A stretch of 64,000 nt of DNA from Chrysoperla carnea. Its lineage: Eukaryota; Arthropoda; Insecta; Neuroptera; Chrysopidae. Shown here in pieces: positions 1-10,649 of this stretch; the first letter of the stretch is position 1; each line of letters opens with the position of its first letter. The DNA is taken from the NCBI RefSeq assembly GCF_905475395.1, contig NC_058338.1:94907435-94971434 (forward strand), read 5' to 3'. Both the position numbers and the translations under genes were made by a program. The notes below the pieces were generated by a model. The model was not told the origin of the DNA. It was given only the letters and a program-made list of their open reading frames with translations, and ran no database searches.

Positions 1-982
1 TAAACTAGAATAATAGGCTTAAAGCTTCTCGTTTTTGGTACATGATTAACCAACTCTTACAATTTAAAGTTTAGAAAACCATTAAAGTTGGATATTACGA
101 TTGTTGGAGCATAATTTGCTGATGCAATAACTTAAAGTGCATCAAAATATCTTAGAACATTTTTGTGTGTTTGTCAATCTGTCTAATTTTTGTGCATGTT
201 GGGGAAAATAATCACCAAATTTAAAAAAGATAAAAAATATAAGGCTGAGAATACATTTGTTATGTGAGGCGTCCCGTAACGACTGTATTTGGAAAATATA
301 CAATATTATAGGACACTAATTTTATAATAGGATTAAGCGATCGCCCATCACTTGAAATTTTCGTACAGTTCGCGCTAATTTAAACATAAATTTTTTATCG
401 ATTAAAATCTAAGCAATTATTTTTATTGATTTCATTTTTATTTATTTTATTATTCTTCTCGTGTGAAAATTTAAATATTAATTCGTTAGAAATAATTTAT
501 AAATCATAAATAATAACATTAATTACCTTGATAACGTAACCTTAAAGAAGGTTTATAAAAAGAAAACAATATAATTTATAGATCATAATTAGATATTAAT
601 TATTAAATACAGATAAACTTACGGTTAGCTTGAGTATCTTGGCAGCGCTATACTCGAAATCAACTACCAGACTTGTAAGAGACAGAACGCCGCATTTATT
701 TTAGTCCCAGGACAGTTAAATCAAATATCTAATTTCGAGAAATAATAATTGGAATAAATTTTGATGTAATGAATACTAGAATATTTAAAATATGTTGTAC
801 ATTTAAATCCAGCGCCGCGCTTATCACGCGATAGACGGAGGGTTAAGCAAATTAAAGCGTGATAATAAACAGACTTATTATATAGCAAATGTATTTCCAG
901 CCAAAAAATCCCCTAGAAAATTAAAGTTAACTTAATAATATAAATTTTTTCATAATTTCATAGCATTTTACCATCTACTGAA
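1..982. other. 5' flank of pygopus, no gene seen
   Basis: AT-rich sequence with no open frame or family match that I can recognise. It presumably holds the pygo promoter and 5' UTR. I could not identify a convincing TATA box or initiator. Confidence 0.5.
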
Positions 983-1015
983 ATGGATTGCCAAAAACTG
1001 GAACAGTCTTCATAA
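983..1015 (+). promoter_or_regulatory. possible upstream ORF before pygopus
   Basis: The ATG at 983 opens a ten-codon frame, out of frame with pygo, that stops at TAA 1013-1015, 23 bases before the pygo ATG. If the 5' UTR includes it, it could reduce initiation at 1039. The transcription start is not visible, so the role is inference only. Confidence 0.3.
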
Positions 1016-1038
1016 TATTATTTAACGAGTTCGATAAA

Positions 1039-3206
1039 ATGGCGCACATGGCGCCATACCGGCTGTCAGGGCCGGCTTTGGAGCCACCACCAAGTGCAAA
1101 GAAACGACGAAAAAATGCAAGCAATAGTGCAGCTGCAGCGGCTGCAATAGCAACTCCACAACAACCTCCGCCTACAATGCAAGATCTTTTACCCCCCGCA
1201 CCAACTGGATACGGTGATACGGTTGTCGCGAGTAATCCATTCGACGATACACCTGTTGTACAAAATACAAATAGTATGATGTCGGCGGCACACCATAACA
1301 TGATGCGTGGAATGGGACCCCCACCAGGTATGGTTGGGGGTCCACCCGGTATGAATCAAATGAGCCATCATCAAATGGTTGGAATACCCTCACCCATGGG
1401 CGGTGGAGGTGGTCCAATGCGATCACCTGGTTTAATGGGACCAATGAGCCCAATGCATGGAATGGCGCCAATGGGTTCTCCGATGAGTTCCAGTGGTGGC
1501 GGTGTACATTGTGGACGACCATTAAGTGGTGGCCCAATGGGCTCACCAATGAATTCTATGGTCCCACCAATGGGTAGTCCCATGAATATTGCCCCACAAT
1601 TACATAGTCCAATATCAATGAATAGTAATAATGGACCGCCTCAACAGATGATGCAACATGGCGGCGGTCCAATGGGTGGACCTGGCGGTGGAATGTCAAA
1701 TAATAGTCCAATGGGTGGTATGCAATCAGCACATATGAATAATGGTCCAATGCAAATGAATGGCCCGAATGGTCCACAGTCATCCATGTGTATGGGACCG
1801 AATATGAGCAATGGACCAATGAGTGCAGCGAATAGTCCATTAGGTATGATGCAAAATAGTCCATTGGGACCACGAATGAATAATGGCCCAATGATGTCAA
1901 ATCAACCAAATTCTATGGGTCCCAATGGGCCTTCAATGATGAATATGGGCGGTCCACATAATCATCATATTGGACCTGGCGGACCGAGTCCGTCACATCC
2001 ATCACAGCAACAATCACAATCCCAACAACAGCAACAACAACAACAACAACGAACCGGTGGACCAAGTCCTGGGGGCCCTAATCAACAATCTATGAATCAA
2101 ATGCGACATCCACCAAGTAGTCCTTTAAATATTGGACCAAACAATGGTGGTGGAGGAGGTGGTGGAGGGTGTCCACCAACAGTTAGCTCAGGACCCAGTT
2201 CTTTAGGACCCCCGCCACCTCCAGGATCCATGAATCAAACACCAACATCAATTTCCACATCGATGGCAATGTCTATGAATAACAATAATAATAATAGTGG
2301 TAATAGTGTGGGAGTGGGGGGAGTTGGACCTCAGCATATGAACTGTAATGTGAGTCATAATCATAATAGTGGGGGTGTTGGTCCTGGCCCACCGTCAGGA
2401 GGGCCTATCAACACCCATTTAAATCAAATTGGTCCAATCACAAACACAAGTACAATGAATACTGTAAATAGTGCTAGTGGGGGTGTTATGGGTGGGATGG
2501 GTGCACCTGGTGGACAAGGTGGTGGACCTAATAGTGGAATGAGTGGAATGCCTCCAACATCACAACATCAAATGATGTTGGGTCAAATGAGTGGTGGAGG
2601 GTCTCCACATTGTGGACCACACGGAGGTGGTGGTCCTATGTCAGGTCCTGGTGGGCCTATGGGACCTGGTGGTCCTATGGGTGGAGGTCCTGGTGGTCCT
2701 ATGAGTGGTGGACCTGGAATGAATCATCATATGCAACATCATCACCATCATGGAGGTCCTGGAGGTGGGCCCAATTCAAATATGGGACCACCACCGAATT
2801 TCATGAACTCAAATCAAATGATGGGAGGTCCAAATATGAATAGTTGTCAAGGTGGCGGACCACCTAACATGGGTGGAGGTCCTGGCCATCATATGATGGG
2901 TGGTATGGGACCCGGTGGTGGAATGGGACCCGGTGGCGGAATGGGACCCGGCGGTGGCATGGGACCTGGTGGTCCGGGTAATGGACCACCACCACATATG
3001 ATGGGTGGCGGTATGTATGGTTCATCTGTAGCAAAATCATTATCGGTATCAGCTGGTAAAGTGTATCCAGCGGATCAGCCAATGGTGTTTAATCCACAAA
3101 ATCCAAATGCACCACCCATTTATCCATGTGGGGTGTGCCATAAAGAAGTACATGATAACGATCAAGCAATATTATGTGAATCTGGATGTAATTTTTGGTT
3201 CCATAG
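1039..3206 (+). CDS. pygo: pygopus exon 1
   Basis: This exon codes for residues 1-722 plus two bases of codon 723. It ends CATAG|gtaagt, a strong donor, inside the PHD finger immediately after the zinc-binding His. It contains the NPF box and the whole Gly/Met/Pro/Asn-rich middle. Near 2905-2975 the DNA itself is a short in-frame minisatellite encoding repeated GMGPGG units, and near 2016-2050 there is a CAA/CAG Gln run. Both are expected to vary in length between individuals. Confidence 0.95.
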
Positions 3207-5947
3207 GTAAGTTTATTTCGTTAAAGAATCGAATTGTTCAAAATTATGCATTTTAAGAGAAATAAGAAATTTTATAATGTAATGACGAAAGAAAACGTAC
3301 TTCAGTAACGAGGCATCGAAATGCCTAAAAGATCTAAAAATCCTGTAGGGTTAGAGGAATTTTTTGTAACTCATTTTATTAAGAATAGAAATTCAAGAGA
3401 TTGTTTTTTCAAAATCGCGTTTCTTTTTCCTCTTTCTCATACAAGCCTTTTGCGCTCGCATTCCCATCGATCGTCATGACTATTATATACTTGTTTGACA
3501 TACACTTCTAACCACCAGAATATTCTATCTGTTTAGATACTTTTTAAACTATTGAAAGAATATTCCTTTAAAATTTTGAACTTGTGAGACCAGGCTTGAA
3601 TTACCACCCACATTTGACAACTTTGCTAATATCTGGCACACTCTTGCAATCACCTAAATGGGTTGACAATTATTTTACACTTAAAATTATGTAAATTACA
3701 ATATATTAAAATTGTAGCCTTGTGGGAGACGGTTAAACAAATTTTTTTGTTTACATTTTCAAAAATTTAAGGATTGATGACGCAACTGCGAGATGCTTGC
3801 TAGAACAATACATTTTTAATTGATCGATCATAAAACATCATTTAAAAATTTTCTAGCTTTAGTTCACTAGCTCTTAAGCTATAAAAAGTAAACAAAATCC
3901 ATCCGTCTTAAAAAAAACATGTTCATGATCATGCTAACTTGGATTTAGGGATAATAAATCCTTAATTGGATTTAAAAATAGACCGAAAAAAGTGTTCCAT
4001 TTGTGAACGCAATGGCTAAAAACTTCAGAACCCAATCAACTCCTATATAGTCGACAAATTTAACTCCACCAACTCAATACAATAATAATTCGGCTTTATA
4101 AAATTTTCGGTCTATTTTTTCCGATTACCTGCCAGCTTTTATACCCATATTGTGAATTTAGACTTTAGAATATGATTAACTTTAAGGTTGTGGAGTAATG
4201 GAAAATATTTTAGGTTTTCTGGAAGTGCTCGGCTATGAAAAATTACCATCAAATTTGCTGCCGTTCTAAAATGACTGTCAAACACTAGATCTGGCTATAG
4301 ACCAATAATTTTAATAAAAAATGATTGATAAACAATTATAATAAAACTTTTTAAAATTTATTTGAAATTGATTTTTAGAAATGCAATTAAATTACACATT
4401 TACATTGAACATTGACAAACATATTACAAGAAACAAAACAATTTTATTTAAAAAAAATAAATAAAAATTAGTTTATTTTTATTTTGGATGGCTCAGTACT
4501 GTCATTCCATTCAACAATATCACATTTTTATTTCCAAATAATTATTGTTTTTAATCTGAAAATGTAAAAACAATTAAATTTGACCTCTGTTTTTGTTTAC
4601 AATATACGAGGGTGTTGTTTTTAGTTGATATATGCTTGAAACTCGATAAATAAATTAAATCCAAGGAAAATATGCTTCAAACGAAAAATGTTATTTTCAA
4701 AGGCACACATCTTATACCGGTATCAAATTCGACCTAGGTTTTCAGGTTCAATTAAAACCTCACTCTGATTCATAACTGTCAAACATTATAGATGAACGCT
4801 ATAAATTAAAAAGTTGTTCTTTATAAATACGCAAATTTTTTGATACATTTGTTTGTAAACCGAATAGTTAAGACAGAAATTGATAGCAAAAATCTAGCTT
4901 TTTGTGAGTTTATTTATTCAATTTGAACTAAAACGATTTTTTATAGAAAAACAAACCACTTTTAATGAATTTATTGGGAATTTTTTTTTCGAAGAATGCC
5001 TAGATTTCGCAGAAATAATTATACGAAATAACAATTTTTTTGTACGATTTGACGAAAAAATGTTACTCTTTTAATCAATAACAACTTTCTAATTTAAAGT
5101 GTTCATCTATCGATTACAAGTTATGGAGTAGAGTGAGTTTTCATTGAGCTTGAAAACCTAGGTCAAATTTAATGTCCGCGTAAGATGTGCGCCTACACAT
5201 CCTACATTTTTTGCTTGAAGCATATGCCAACACTTTAAACTAGGAAGTTGTTATTGATTAAAAAAGTAACATTTTTTGTTCGAAACATTTTTTCGTAAAC
5301 CGTACAGTTTAGACAAAAACGGACTGAAAAGTTTTACCCAAAATTGTTCTTACCCAAATTGTTTGCATTCTTCGAAAAAAAGTTTCCAATAAATCCAATA
5401 AAAGTGGTTTGTTTTTCTATAAAGACCATTTTTGTTCAAATTAATGAACAAACGCATAAAAAACTAGATTTTTGTTATCAAATTACTGTCTAAACTGTTC
5501 GGTTTACTAAAAAATGTTTGCATACTTATAAAGAACAACTTTTTTAATTTAAAGCGTTCATCTAATGTTTGTCAGTTATGAATCATCGTGAGCTTTTAAT
5601 TCAACCTGAAAACTTAGATTGAATTCCATGCTGGTATAAGATGTATGCTTTTGAAACAAAAATTTTTCGTTTGAAGCATTTATCTCGTTTAAAGCATTTA
5701 CCTCGCTTAAATTTATCGAGATTCAAGCATATATTTACTTAAAAAAACATCCTGTATATAGAGTGTAAAATATCCAATTGATAAAATAATACATCGAATT
5801 TGAATCTTATATTTTGTCTTTTACAGGAGTTGTACGGGCTTAACGGAAGGTGCTTATCAACTATTAACTGCCGAAGTGTACGCAGAATGGGTGTGCGATA
5901 AATGTTTAGCGTCAAAAAATATACCACTTGTCAAATTTAAACCATAG
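1039..5947 (+). CDS. pygo: pygopus, PHD-finger Wnt co-activator (two exons, 1039-3206 and 5827-5947)
   Basis: Pygopus proteins bind histone H3 methylated at lysine 4 through a C-terminal PHD finger. They are tethered to beta-catenin/TCF by BCL9/Legless and act in the nucleus as Wnt target-gene co-activators. The spliced protein is 762 residues. The N-terminal homology region holds a basic nuclear-localisation-like stretch (AKKRRKN, about residue 21) and the NPFDD box (N66-F68) preceded by YGDTVVAS. A low-complexity region of about 600 residues rich in Gly, Met, Pro, Asn and Ser follows, with one Gln run. The PHD finger has all eight zinc ligands in Cys4-His-Cys3 order: C697, C700, C713, C717, H722, C725, C746, C749. 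The start is the ATG at 1039 (ATAAAATGG); the frame is open back to 988 but has no upstream ATG. A likely poly(A) signal (AATAAATAAA) lies near 6176. Family assignment is very secure. Confidence 0.96.
4609..5758. repeat. long imperfect inverted repeat (foldback element) in the pygopus intron
   Basis: The left end (TTGATATATGCTTGAAACTC, near 4625) is the reverse complement of the right end (GAGATTCAAGCATATATTTA, near 5717). The arms stay related for about 500 bases towards a centre near 5180. Matched pairs include the block AACAAACCACTTTTA (about 4950) against AAAAGTGGTTTGTTTTTC (about 5400), and TAATCAATAACAACTTTC (about 5075) against GAAGTTGTTATTGATTAA (about 5245). No coding frame. It sits entirely in the intron, so pygo pre-mRNA would carry a long hairpin. 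Confidence 0.85.
5827..5947 (+). CDS. pygo: pygopus exon 2 (end of PHD finger and C-terminus)
   Basis: The acceptor is ttttacag|GAG, and the first base completes the Arg codon begun in exon 1. The exon encodes the second half of the PHD finger (SCTGLTEGAYQLL, then EWVCDKC with the last two zinc Cys) and a short tail ending VKFKP and TAG. The match to the pygopus PHD C-terminus and the phase continuity with exon 1 make the splice call firm, although this exon is too short to stand out as an open reading frame. Confidence 0.94.
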
Positions 5948-6190
5948 CGTTGTTGTGTTTTTAATCCAAAATAAGTTCGAGACAAAAGTGTGTTGTGCTG
6001 TTGATTTGTGGCCAGAAGAATAGCAAAGTGTTCAAGATACAGAAAGGCGCCACACACACTTTAAACTGTGTATAGTTTTATTATATAGACTGTGTTACTG
6101 TGGGTCACAGGCGTGTAAGATGAGGACTGTGGACTGAGAAGTGAGCACATGGAACTAAATTTCAAATTGTGTGAAATAAATAAAAAAACG
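5948..6190 (+). other. pygo: pygopus 3' UTR and polyadenylation region
   Basis: After the stop codon, sequence of somewhat higher complexity runs to GTGAAATAAATAAAAAAA at about 6170-6187. That is a good polyadenylation-signal context. The cleavage site cannot be fixed. Confidence 0.6.
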
Positions 6191-6589
6191 CCATTTTAAA
6201 TAATGCTTAGTTTTCTAACGTCTCTAATACCGTTAAGTTTAATTATCGTCGAATCAATCAAATCTAAACATTAAAAAAAAATGCTTTAAAAAAAACAAAA
6301 ATTAGGCTCTAAAAATTTATATAATTTTTTTTTTTTACAATCAAAATGAAGACTGAATGAAGGGGTCGAGAAAAGGTATAAGTTGACCGAATAAGTGATT
6401 TTTTTAAAATCGAGAATGAATCTCAATTTTTATGTAGGAATGGTTAAGGGGGGAGTTTGTTAGTAAAACATGGGAAAAAATTGCGTTCTTTTTCGGTAGT
6501 TTTAATCGAAAGAGTAATATTGTAAAGCCAGTAATAAAATGACTTTTAGGTCATTTAAAAATATATAAATGTTCCGGTTTTTCGAATAA

Positions 6590-7110
6590 TTAGGTTTCTA
6601 AAAGTCACGGATATCCAGTAAATAACCCGAAATATATTCGAGAAATAACTGTTTGTATGGGGCTGCGGTCAATCAATATCTCTGAAACTATGAATCTAAT
6701 CATCAAAAAAACTATATATTCGTATTTTTTGGGACAAAATTACTAAAATGTCAGTAATTAGGATTCAAAAATCACGAATATCTCAGTAAATAATCAGAAA
6801 TCGAACCCAAAAAATAGCTGTTCCTATCGGATTTTTGACAATATATCTGAAATTATGCATCCAATAACAAAAAAAAACAACTATATTTTCCTATTTTTTG
6901 GGTCAAAATTACGAAAAAATCAGTAATTTAGTTTCATAAATCACGAATATCCAGTAAATAACTCAAAACGATCCGAAAAATATCTGTTCATACGAGATTT
7001 TGGACAAGATCTCTGATACTATGCATCTAACCATTAAAAAAAAATCGTATTTTCGTATTTTTGGGTAAAAATTTATCAATTCACGAAATTTTATCAAATA
7101 CGGAAACTAA
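6590..7110. repeat. tandem repeat, about three units of ~168 bp
   Basis: The phrase (A)AAATCACGAATATCCAGTAAATAA recurs near 6600, 6768 and 6937. Each time it is followed by a degenerate CTGTTC...GATTTTTGACAA...CTCTGA..CTATGCATCTAA stretch and a T-rich tract ending TTTTTTGGG. The units are diverged. No coding potential. Confidence 0.75.
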
Positions 7111-7185
7111 AAAAGCTAATTAAATAGGTAATTTTGACCCAAAAAAATACAAAAACCGAATACATTTAATAAACGGATGCATAAA

Positions 7186-7445
7186 ATACATAAGAGGGGT
7201 ACCGCAAATGGGCCCCCCTAGCACCTAGATAAAGGGTTCCACTGTGCCTTCCTTGAGAACAACCTATCACTCGAAGGCGGGACATCTCTGGGTAAGAGAT
7301 GCTATTTTAAGCAGATAAAGGTATAAGATTTTGTCGGAAGCCAGACGCCACGCCAAAAGCCCATAGCTTTTCCGCCGGGATTAATCTCAAGGTAGATGGA
7401 TCCAAGGTTTCGAGCCCATACGTCGGATCGATTTCAGGTATTAGT
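7186..7445. repeat. GTACCGCAAATG dispersed repeat, copy 1
   Basis: It begins ATAAGAGGGGTACCGCAAATG and is locally much more GC-rich than its surroundings. The same start and order of blocks (AAGGCGGGACATCTCTGGGT, AAGAGATGCTATTTTAAGCA, GGATTAAT..ATGGATCCAAGG) recurs at 8424-8762. It looks like a transposon fragment, but I cannot place the family. Confidence 0.65.
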
Positions 7446-8084
7446 CTGATACTCACATGTACTGAATTTTCTTTACTTTCCTTAAAAAATTCAAAAAAAT
7501 TAACACGCGATGTAAGGATGGACGAATAATTTTGATCTTTAGGATAATACTACCGAAAAGGAATCAATTAATCAGTCTCATTTTGATTACTTAGTAAGTT
7601 TTTAAAAACACAAAACCTAAAAAAAATAAAAATAAAATGCTACTTAATTAAAAAATTGTAAAATGCGGTGTTGTTCCACGGTAAAGATTAAAAGAAGAAG
7701 GGGGGTGGCAAAAAAAGATTGGAAAAAAAATTAGTGCTGTGAATTTTCAAAAAAATATCTGTCTCATAAAAGTAAACCCCTCAGTTTTTTTTCACCGCCT
7801 CCGATATATAAAATCAAAATAAGTTTTCTTTATGTACAGTAAAAAAAAAAAATGCGCATTTGTAAAAAAAATTGTGTGTCAAAATATTTCGAAATTTTTT
7901 TCTATTATAGATCCGAAATGTACGCGAAAAGTATGTTGGACGTTTATAAAATAATAACGCTTGATTGAAGTCAGCCACGCCATTTTGCTCCCAGGGAATC
8001 ATTAAGACTTTAAGTTTTATATTTTGAGGAGAAAATATAAAACTAAAATCAGAAGTCGTTATTTCTGAACCAATGAACTCCAAA

Positions 8085-8310
8085 CTGAACCGATTTTGAA
8101 TATCGTCTCTTGTTTAGTTGTTTCGGATACGGAATCCTAAGTTCGCACTTAAAACATAGCTAGGAACACTCTCCATTAAATTACGTTTCAAGAAAACAAA
8201 AATCAAAATCGGTTCATCCGCTTAGGACCTACGATGCCACAGATTGACAGACAGACACACGCACATAGCGGTCAAACTTATAACACTCCTCTTTTTGATT
8301 CGTGGGTTAA
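8085..8310 (-). repeat. dispersed repeat with GGCATCGTAG...CGGATGAACCGATTTTGAT core
   Basis: On the minus strand it reads TTATAAGTTTGACCGCTATG, then GTGTCTGTC, then GGCATCGTAG and CCGATTTTGATTTTTG. Related copies are at 16530-16760, 23755-24075, 33150-33400 and 33630-33760. This motif string is common in insect genomes as a non-coding repeat. Confidence 0.7.
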
Positions 8311-8423
8311 AAAAGACCACATAGGAGACATTCAAAAGTTAAAGAAATGGGTAATAAGTTCATTTTGCGCTATAAAAGTTGCTTTGTTCTACTTTCGAGC
8401 TCTTATATCTCGTAATAATGATA

Positions 8424-8762
8424 AGAGGGGTACCGCAAATGAGTCCCTACCACCTGGACCAAGGATTTTTTCTGTGCCCTCCATCTGAATAATCAGTCAC
8501 CCAAAGGCGAGACGTATCTAGGTAAGAGATCCTATTTTAAGTAGATGAAGCTATAGAATTCTAATGAGGCCGTAAATGGGTCCCTAGACCAAGGTTCTGC
8601 TCCCTCCTTGAGAGGAACAGAAGGCGAGACGTCTCCTGGTAAGAGATGCTATTTTAAGCAGAAACTATAAGATTCTATTGAGGCCAAACGCCATACAGAA
8701 AGCCCACAGCTTCTCCACTAGGATTTCTCCCAGGATTAATGGATCCAAGGTCTTGGATCCAA
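8424..8762. repeat. GTACCGCAAATG dispersed repeat, copy 2 with internal duplication
   Basis: Same family as 7186-7445. The AAGGCGAGACG...GGTAAGAGATCCTATTTTAAG block occurs twice (about 8503 and 8618), so this copy contains an internal duplication. Confidence 0.65.
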
Positions 8763-10138
8763 AAGTTCTCGAGCTCTTGTATCCTTTCTCTATGTGCTTA
8801 TTTGAATTTTTTTCTCATGGCATCTAATGAATCTATTTCTACCAAAAGTTCATGGTCTCGTCGTTTTTATCTGACACCCCTGAAGGTTGCACTTAATATA
8901 AAATGAATACAAAATGAGTCTCATTTGGATTTATGAAATTCCTTAATGTGTTACCTCTAAAACTAAAATAATTGCGTAAAATGGCAAGAGATAATCGATT
9001 CGATTTTCTACTCCCAAAAATGTATTAAATTATAAAGAAATTTTATTTTTTATGCCAATTTATATAAATCAAAGTTTTGATTGCCAACATACTTTTTTAC
9101 GGAAATTTTCTGGTATATACAAAAATAATGGTGCCGCAATATTTATTGAGCGAAGTACAATTTGTAGATATTTAAAATAATCGAACAGAAGAAAATTTAG
9201 AAGTTTGAAAATAATTTTCTTTTTTTATTTAGTTGAATTAGATCTAGGACCATCTGCAATATTTTGAAGTCTTTTCAGGATGTTATGAAATTTGAGAGGT
9301 TGATGAAGAGGTTGTGCCTAATAATTATTTTTTCTACGAAAATTTCCATAGCTGATGAATTTGTCAGCCGATCTGAAAATTTTTTTTATTGCATGACATG
9401 TTCTGACACGCAAAAAAGGCGGTGTTCGTTTCCCGACTTTTATTCAATTATTTTCTTGTTTGAATATCGTTCTAGATGAAGTTTTCAGCTTGCCTCGAAA
9501 TTTTCCATGGAAAAGAAATTCAGGGTCTCTCAAATTTCCAGTCATTCTGAAATGATCCAAAATACTATGTATGGCCCAAGATCTAAAATAATTTTCTTTT
9601 GAAAAAAAATTTTTGAATTGCATGACAACGAGAAAAATTGAACGATAAAAGATAAAAAAATAAAATAGTGCATTAAACTCTTTACTTTTAGTATTTAAGC
9701 TAGTGGTTGAAAAAAAATTAGTTTTATTTTATGTACTCATTAAATATTTGCCCTCTTTCTGTCCTTTTTTGCTCCTCCGTTATGCTGTTTTCACAAAATT
9801 TCAACCTTTTGAATTTTATAAGCGTTCGAGAAGCTTTGATTTTTTATTTCATCCCTTTTTTAATTGTTTTTTAAACACCTGTTACGTTCAATGTTGCGGG
9901 CTTCCTTTTCGAATCGCCTTTTTTCCTCTTCCTTCGCATCAGGTGTGCACATCAAGAGCAGCCACGAAGAGCGAGAGAAGTTTGCGATTTTAAAAACGAT
10001 TATAACACAAAAACACATCATTTTTTCTTGTTCCGCTAAAAAAGTGGCGCACTTAAACAAATTTTAAATTTTTTCAAAATTGCAAACAGATATATCGCGT
10101 CGAAAAATGATTGTATCTGAATGAAATATATTAAACGG

Positions 10139-10649
10139 GGAGCTCGTGACAGTAAAACTGCACTTACACGGATTTCGAAATTTCGCAAATGAATAAATGC
10201 TATTTAACGAAAGGTACAATATGGATTATAGGTGTGCCAGGGTTTATCCTGGCTGAAATATTTTTTAATAATTACAAGTATTTTCACTTTCATGGAAATT
10301 AATTTGTAAAAGACCATTTTATTTTTCAGGAAAATTTGGTGTGGCGGCTGTTATCGTGGCAGTAAGGTCTGTCACGCCGATTTTGAATATATAAAGCCAA
10401 TAAAATTTTATCCTTATCGCGGAATTACTTTTTTTTTTTTTAAATTTGTTCGTTTTGAGTTCTACTTTCGAAATATCTCGTGTGACAGTTGAAATCTGTG
10501 ACACCAGTAAAAAATAAAAGTCTGGCAAAAAATATTTCTGCCACTATAAATCCTTGCACACCTAATCCATCTTGTATCTATCGTTAAATAGTAATTCACA
10601 TGCGAAATTTCGAAATCCGTGTAAGTGCAGTTTTACTGTCACGGGCTCC
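10139..10649. mobile_element. inverted-repeat MITE (family B), intact copy
   Basis: The ends are GGAGCTCGTGACAGTAAAAC and the near-complement GTTTTACTGTCACGGGCTCC, inside arms of about 125 bp that pair along most of their length. There is no coding frame. Other copies: 49060-50333 (interrupted by a hAT-like element) and 63561 to beyond the window end. The centre of this copy supplies the empty site for that hAT-like insertion. Confidence 0.85.

Noticed and set aside
988..1038. Extension of pygopus upstream of the ATG at 1039
   Set aside because: The frame is open back to a TTG at 988 but contains no ATG, and the residues show no match to pygopus N-termini.
975..3082. Long minus-strand and alternative plus-strand frames across pygopus exon 1
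   Set aside because: They are shadows of the Gly/Pro/Met-rich repetitive coding sequence; no domain or sensible composition.
6590..7110. CRISPR array
   Set aside because: Repeat units are long and diverged with no repeat/spacer alternation, and the genome is eukaryotic.
9703..10067. Small overlapping frames on both strands
   Set aside because: Phe/Lys-rich translations of AT-rich DNA without recognisable features.
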